The position numbers and the translations under genes were made by a program. A stretch of 64,000 nucleotides of DNA from Nitrospira sp. (GTDB lineage Bacteria; Nitrospirota; Nitrospiria; Nitrospirales; Nitrospiraceae): the NCBI GenBank assembly GCA_018242765.1, contig JAFEBH010000025.1:62001-126000 (forward strand), read 5' to 3'. Position 1 is the stretch's first letter. Every line of letters begins with the position of its first letter. Positions 61,698 to 64,000 of this stretch are shown here, one piece after another. Below the pieces are notes generated by a model. That model ran no database searches. It had not been told where the DNA came from and saw nothing but the letters and a program-made list of their open reading frames with translations.

Positions 61698-63587
61698 TTA
61701 GGCCAGTTTAAATTGCGAGACCGATGTCGTGAGGCCTTCGGCTAACTTTGCCAACTCTTCAACCGTGACTCGGGCTGAATCTGTGGCTTTCTGTGTCGCA
61801 ACTGCACCCCCTGTAAAATCTTTAATGGATCGCCCCACCTGATCGGTTGAGGACGTTTGATTGGACGCCGCTGACGCGATACTCTGTGCAAGCTCTGAGG
61901 AACGCTGGGCGATTGCGGAAATGTCCTTGAACACGTCACCAGTTCGCAGCGCCGAAGCCGATCCAGCTTCAACCGCCTGTGTTTCATGTTCCATGGCCAC
62001 GACGGCATGCTGCGTCTCGCCCTGAATCACCTTCACCAGATCGGCGATTTCACGCGTCGCGTGCGTCGAGCTCTCAGCAAGCTTTCGAACTTGATCGGCC
62101 ACAACGCCAAAGCGAGCACCGGCCTCACCAGCACCGGCAGCCTCGATCGCCGCATTCAACGCAAGAAGGTTGGTCTGGTTCGCAATATCACGGATTGTTG
62201 AAACGATTTGCGAAATTTCCAAGGAACGATCACCCAGCGCTTTCACCTGCTTGGACATCCGTTGGACTGCCGCTCGAATGCGCTGCATATCCTGCACCGT
62301 TTCTTGTACCGCGACCCGCCCTTCCTCTGTTGCTTTCAACACCTGACGGGCTGATTCGGATGACGCGCCGGCCGTTTCCGCAACCTGCCTCATTGATACA
62401 GCCAGCTGCTCGACCGCACCAAGCGTCTTCATCGATTCGTCAGCTTGATGCCTGGCGGTGCTGGCCATTTGGCCGGCATTCTCACGCAACGCACCGGCAG
62501 ATCGATTGACTCGCTCTGCTGATTCTCTCACCTGCTTCATCAACTGTGCGAATCGTTGGATCATGAGATTGAAACCATCGGCCAGGTTCCCGAACATATC
62601 GGCGGTCACCTCACCGCGTTTCGTCAGGTCCCCCTTTCCCACATCAGACACCAACACAAGAAATTGCACGAGACGTTTCTGCATAGCGTCTCGCTCCTCT
62701 TCAGTCGAGACCAAGACGGTGATTCGATCCAACATCGTATTGAACGCTCTAGCCATATGCCCCACCTCGTCCTCGCTCTGCAGTCTGGCTCTGGCTTGTA
62801 GATTCCCCGCAGCGGCCTGCGTCGCGACATCTGCGACGTGAACGATACTGTTGACAATACTACGAGCAAGGAAATATCCAATCGCCAAGGCAAGAGCCAA
62901 GGCCAACGCTGCTCCGCCCAGCATGATTTGGGTCAGAGCGTTGGCTTTTTGTTGCCCGCTTTCGTTCATCTCCTTCGCAAAGTCTCGAATAAGTTGAGCC
63001 AACCATTGGAATCGCCAGATCGCTCGGCCATGCCACATCGTGGTCTCTTCGGACAAGACGGTATAACCAAGGTCTCGCATCGATTGTCGTTGTTCAGCAG
63101 AAAGCGATGGGTCAAAACTATCATTGAAGGCGCCGACGGCGCTCTCCGCCGACCTGAAATACTCTTTGAGATTGAACAGCAGGACGTCCACGTCTTGTCC
63201 GTCACGGCGACCATCATCGGTTTCATGAGTCGCAAACGGTCGGTAGGTTTCAAGCGGAACCAGGACTCGTTTTTTTAATTCAGCAAGCGGAATAATAGCT
63301 TCATCAAAGGCATCCTTCTGTGTTTGGCTCGCCACACTTATAAGGGCACTGTGATAGAGACTGAGGTTACTACTACTGACCGCGGTGTTGGAGATCCCGA
63401 CGGTTGACTCATCGTAGATGGACTGCAGTTGGATCTTGAGCTGATGCAGCCCCATTAACCCGAGGGACCCGACTGTCAACATGGCGGTGATGATGACGGC
63501 AAAGCCGACCAGCAGTTTAGTCCTGGTTCTTAAATTCCTAAACCAACCTTGTACGGACCAATTCGAGACACGACCAAGCTTCACCAT
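61698..63587 (-). CDS. Methyl-accepting chemotaxis protein
   Basis: About 629 residues: a first membrane helix at residues 25-50 (LLVGFAVIITAMLTVGSLGL), a periplasmic helical bundle sensor (about 50-220, 4HB-like), a second helix (IMLGGAALALALALAIGYFL), HAMP and a long signalling hairpin. The tip reads IANQTNLLALNAAIEAAGAG and VVADQVRKLAESS, the universal MCP hairpin. No C-terminal CheR-docking pentapeptide is seen. AAGGAGGAG precedes the ATG at 63587. It lies upstream of CheA-REC and directly downstream of a CheW, so it is the receptor of this pathway. Confidence 0.93.
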   Translation of the reverse strand: MVKLGRVSNWSVQGWFRNLRTRTKLLVGFAVIITAMLTVGSLGLMGLHQLKIQLQSIYDESTVGISNTAVSSSNLSLYHSALISVASQTQKDAFDEAIIPLAELKKRVLVPLETYRPFATHETDDGRRDGQDVDVLLFNLKEYFRSAESAVGAFNDSFDPSLSAEQRQSMRDLGYTVLSEETTMWHGRAIWRFQWLAQLIRDFAKEMNESGQQKANALTQIMLGGAALALALALAIGYFLARSIVNSIVHVADVATQAAAGNLQARARLQSEDEVGHMARAFNTMLDRITVLVSTEEERDAMQKRLVQFLVLVSDVGKGDLTKRGEVTADMFGNLADGFNLMIQRFAQLMKQVRESAERVNRSAGALRENAGQMASTARHQADESMKTLGAVEQLAVSMRQVAETAGASSESARQVLKATEEGRVAVQETVQDMQRIRAAVQRMSKQVKALGDRSLEISQIVSTIRDIANQTNLLALNAAIEAAGAGEAGARFGVVADQVRKLAESSTHATREIADLVKVIQGETQHAVVAMEHETQAVEAGSASALRTGDVFKDISAIAQRSSELAQSIASAASNQTSSTDQVGRSIKDFTGGAVATQKATDSARVTVEELAKLAEGLTTSVSQFKLA

Positions 63588-63679
63588 GACACTCCTCCTT
63601 ACCGTCCGAAACAAGGCAGGCAATGATTAGGATTCACCTCGTGTTTCATCTCCCCGCCGTCTTCAGTACTTTCCTTTAC

Positions 63680-64000
63680 CTACTCCCCCTCGACCATGGC
63701 TAATAGTCGGGATACCTCGAATAGTCCGGTCAACCTGGCATCAGTTTTGAAAAAAGACGAAATCAATGAAGCACCCCGAGTCCTATGATGAGCTGATGGA
63801 GCTACCAGATCGTCAGCATGGATGGTGCGAATCTCCGGCACATTGTCGATCACCACACCGACCTGCTGAAGACCATGCCAAACAACAAGGGCATAGTGGT
63901 ACGTATCAGCAAGCGGCAATCCAAGAAATACTCGCACATCGGCGAGCGGGACGATGACACCACGAAGGTTGGCAACGCCCACCACATGATCCGGCATGCC
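63680..64000 (-). CDS. CheW-like protein, N-terminus beyond the window edge
   Basis: The frame is open to the right edge, so the start is missing. What is visible is the second part of a CheW fold: VVGVANLRGVIVPLADVRVF (RG...PL-D-R motif), HYALVVWHGLQQVGVVIDNV and a C-terminal helix GLFEVSRLLAMVEGE. Nothing else in this half-domain is unusual. It is first in the visible minus-strand chemosensory cluster, 92 bases before the MCP. Confidence 0.82.
   Translation of the reverse strand, partial: GMPDHVVGVANLRGVIVPLADVRVFLGLPLADTYHYALVVWHGLQQVGVVIDNVPEIRTIHADDLVAPSAHHRTRGASLISSFFKTDARLTGLFEVSRLLAMVEGE

Noticed and set aside
1..64000. tRNA, rRNA or CRISPR array
   Set aside because: None seen on reading both strands by eye; a covariance-model and repeat search would be decisive.

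Overview
The window reads as chromosomal DNA of a Gram-negative, free-living bacterium. Its markers are LptF/LptG, LpxD, lipoprotein signal sequences, an SmbP-like metal-binding protein (a family first known from nitrifiers), a fused partner-switching regulator and a large Pil/Chp-like chemosensory locus. My best guess is a Nitrospira-type member of the Nitrospirota. This is inferred from gene content and style; no rRNA or other marker gene is present. I saw no tRNA, rRNA or CRISPR array.

Layout. 0-5.6 kb: small secreted, lipoprotein and regulatory genes (SUI1/YciH, Sel1, CreA, a lipoprotein, PilZ) ending in an AT-rich gene-poor stretch. 5.6-8.2 kb: a sigma-54 activator split by a one-base shift at a canonical A_AAA_AAG slippery heptamer, then TerC. 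8.2-18 kb: an MFS transporter, a MITE-like repeat, HrpB helicase, a decayed antitoxin/PIN-toxin pair, an OPT transporter and a DEAD-box helicase. 18.4-25 kb: a minus-strand run with a STAS protein, an MHYT-PAS-SpoIIE-HATPase-STAS fusion, a lipoprotein-type signal peptidase I homologue whose catalytic Ser and Lys are both replaced, and a geranylgeranyl-reductase-like flavoprotein. 25-31 kb: zinc peptidase, dienelactone hydrolase, HflX, secreted nuclease, a 20-residue Lys/Ala peptide, SmbP and a decayed SmbP copy.

31.2-38.7 kb is a complete type I restriction-modification operon on the minus strand, in the order hsdM, hepT, mntA-hsdS, REP-associated transposase (RAYT), hsdR. The specificity subunit carries an MntA-type nucleotidyltransferase at its N-terminus, and the HEPN toxin gene directly precedes it. 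The locus therefore looks like a restriction system wired to a HepT/MntA toxin-antitoxin module. A RAYT gene with its REP palindromes sits in the operon, and a broken RAYT copy forms the 3' end of hsdS. This is the most interesting part of the window.

39-47 kb: metabolism and housekeeping, with a dicarboxylate symporter, a beta-grasp protein, a FAD/Fe-S 2-hydroxyacid oxidase divergent from a 2-hydroxyacid reductase, a TPR protein and a cold-shock protein. 47.5-52.7 kb: a plus-strand envelope cluster lptF-lptG-fabF-acp-lpxD in which the acyl carrier protein has a long lysine-rich tail. 53.6-64 kb: a minus-strand chemosensory locus with CheW (cut by the window edge), an MCP, a CheA-REC hybrid with three Hpt domains, two CheW-like proteins, a receiver/coiled-coil protein, an Hpt-like protein without its histidine, and an HD-GYP protein. 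PilZ and HD-GYP proteins suggest cyclic-di-GMP signalling.
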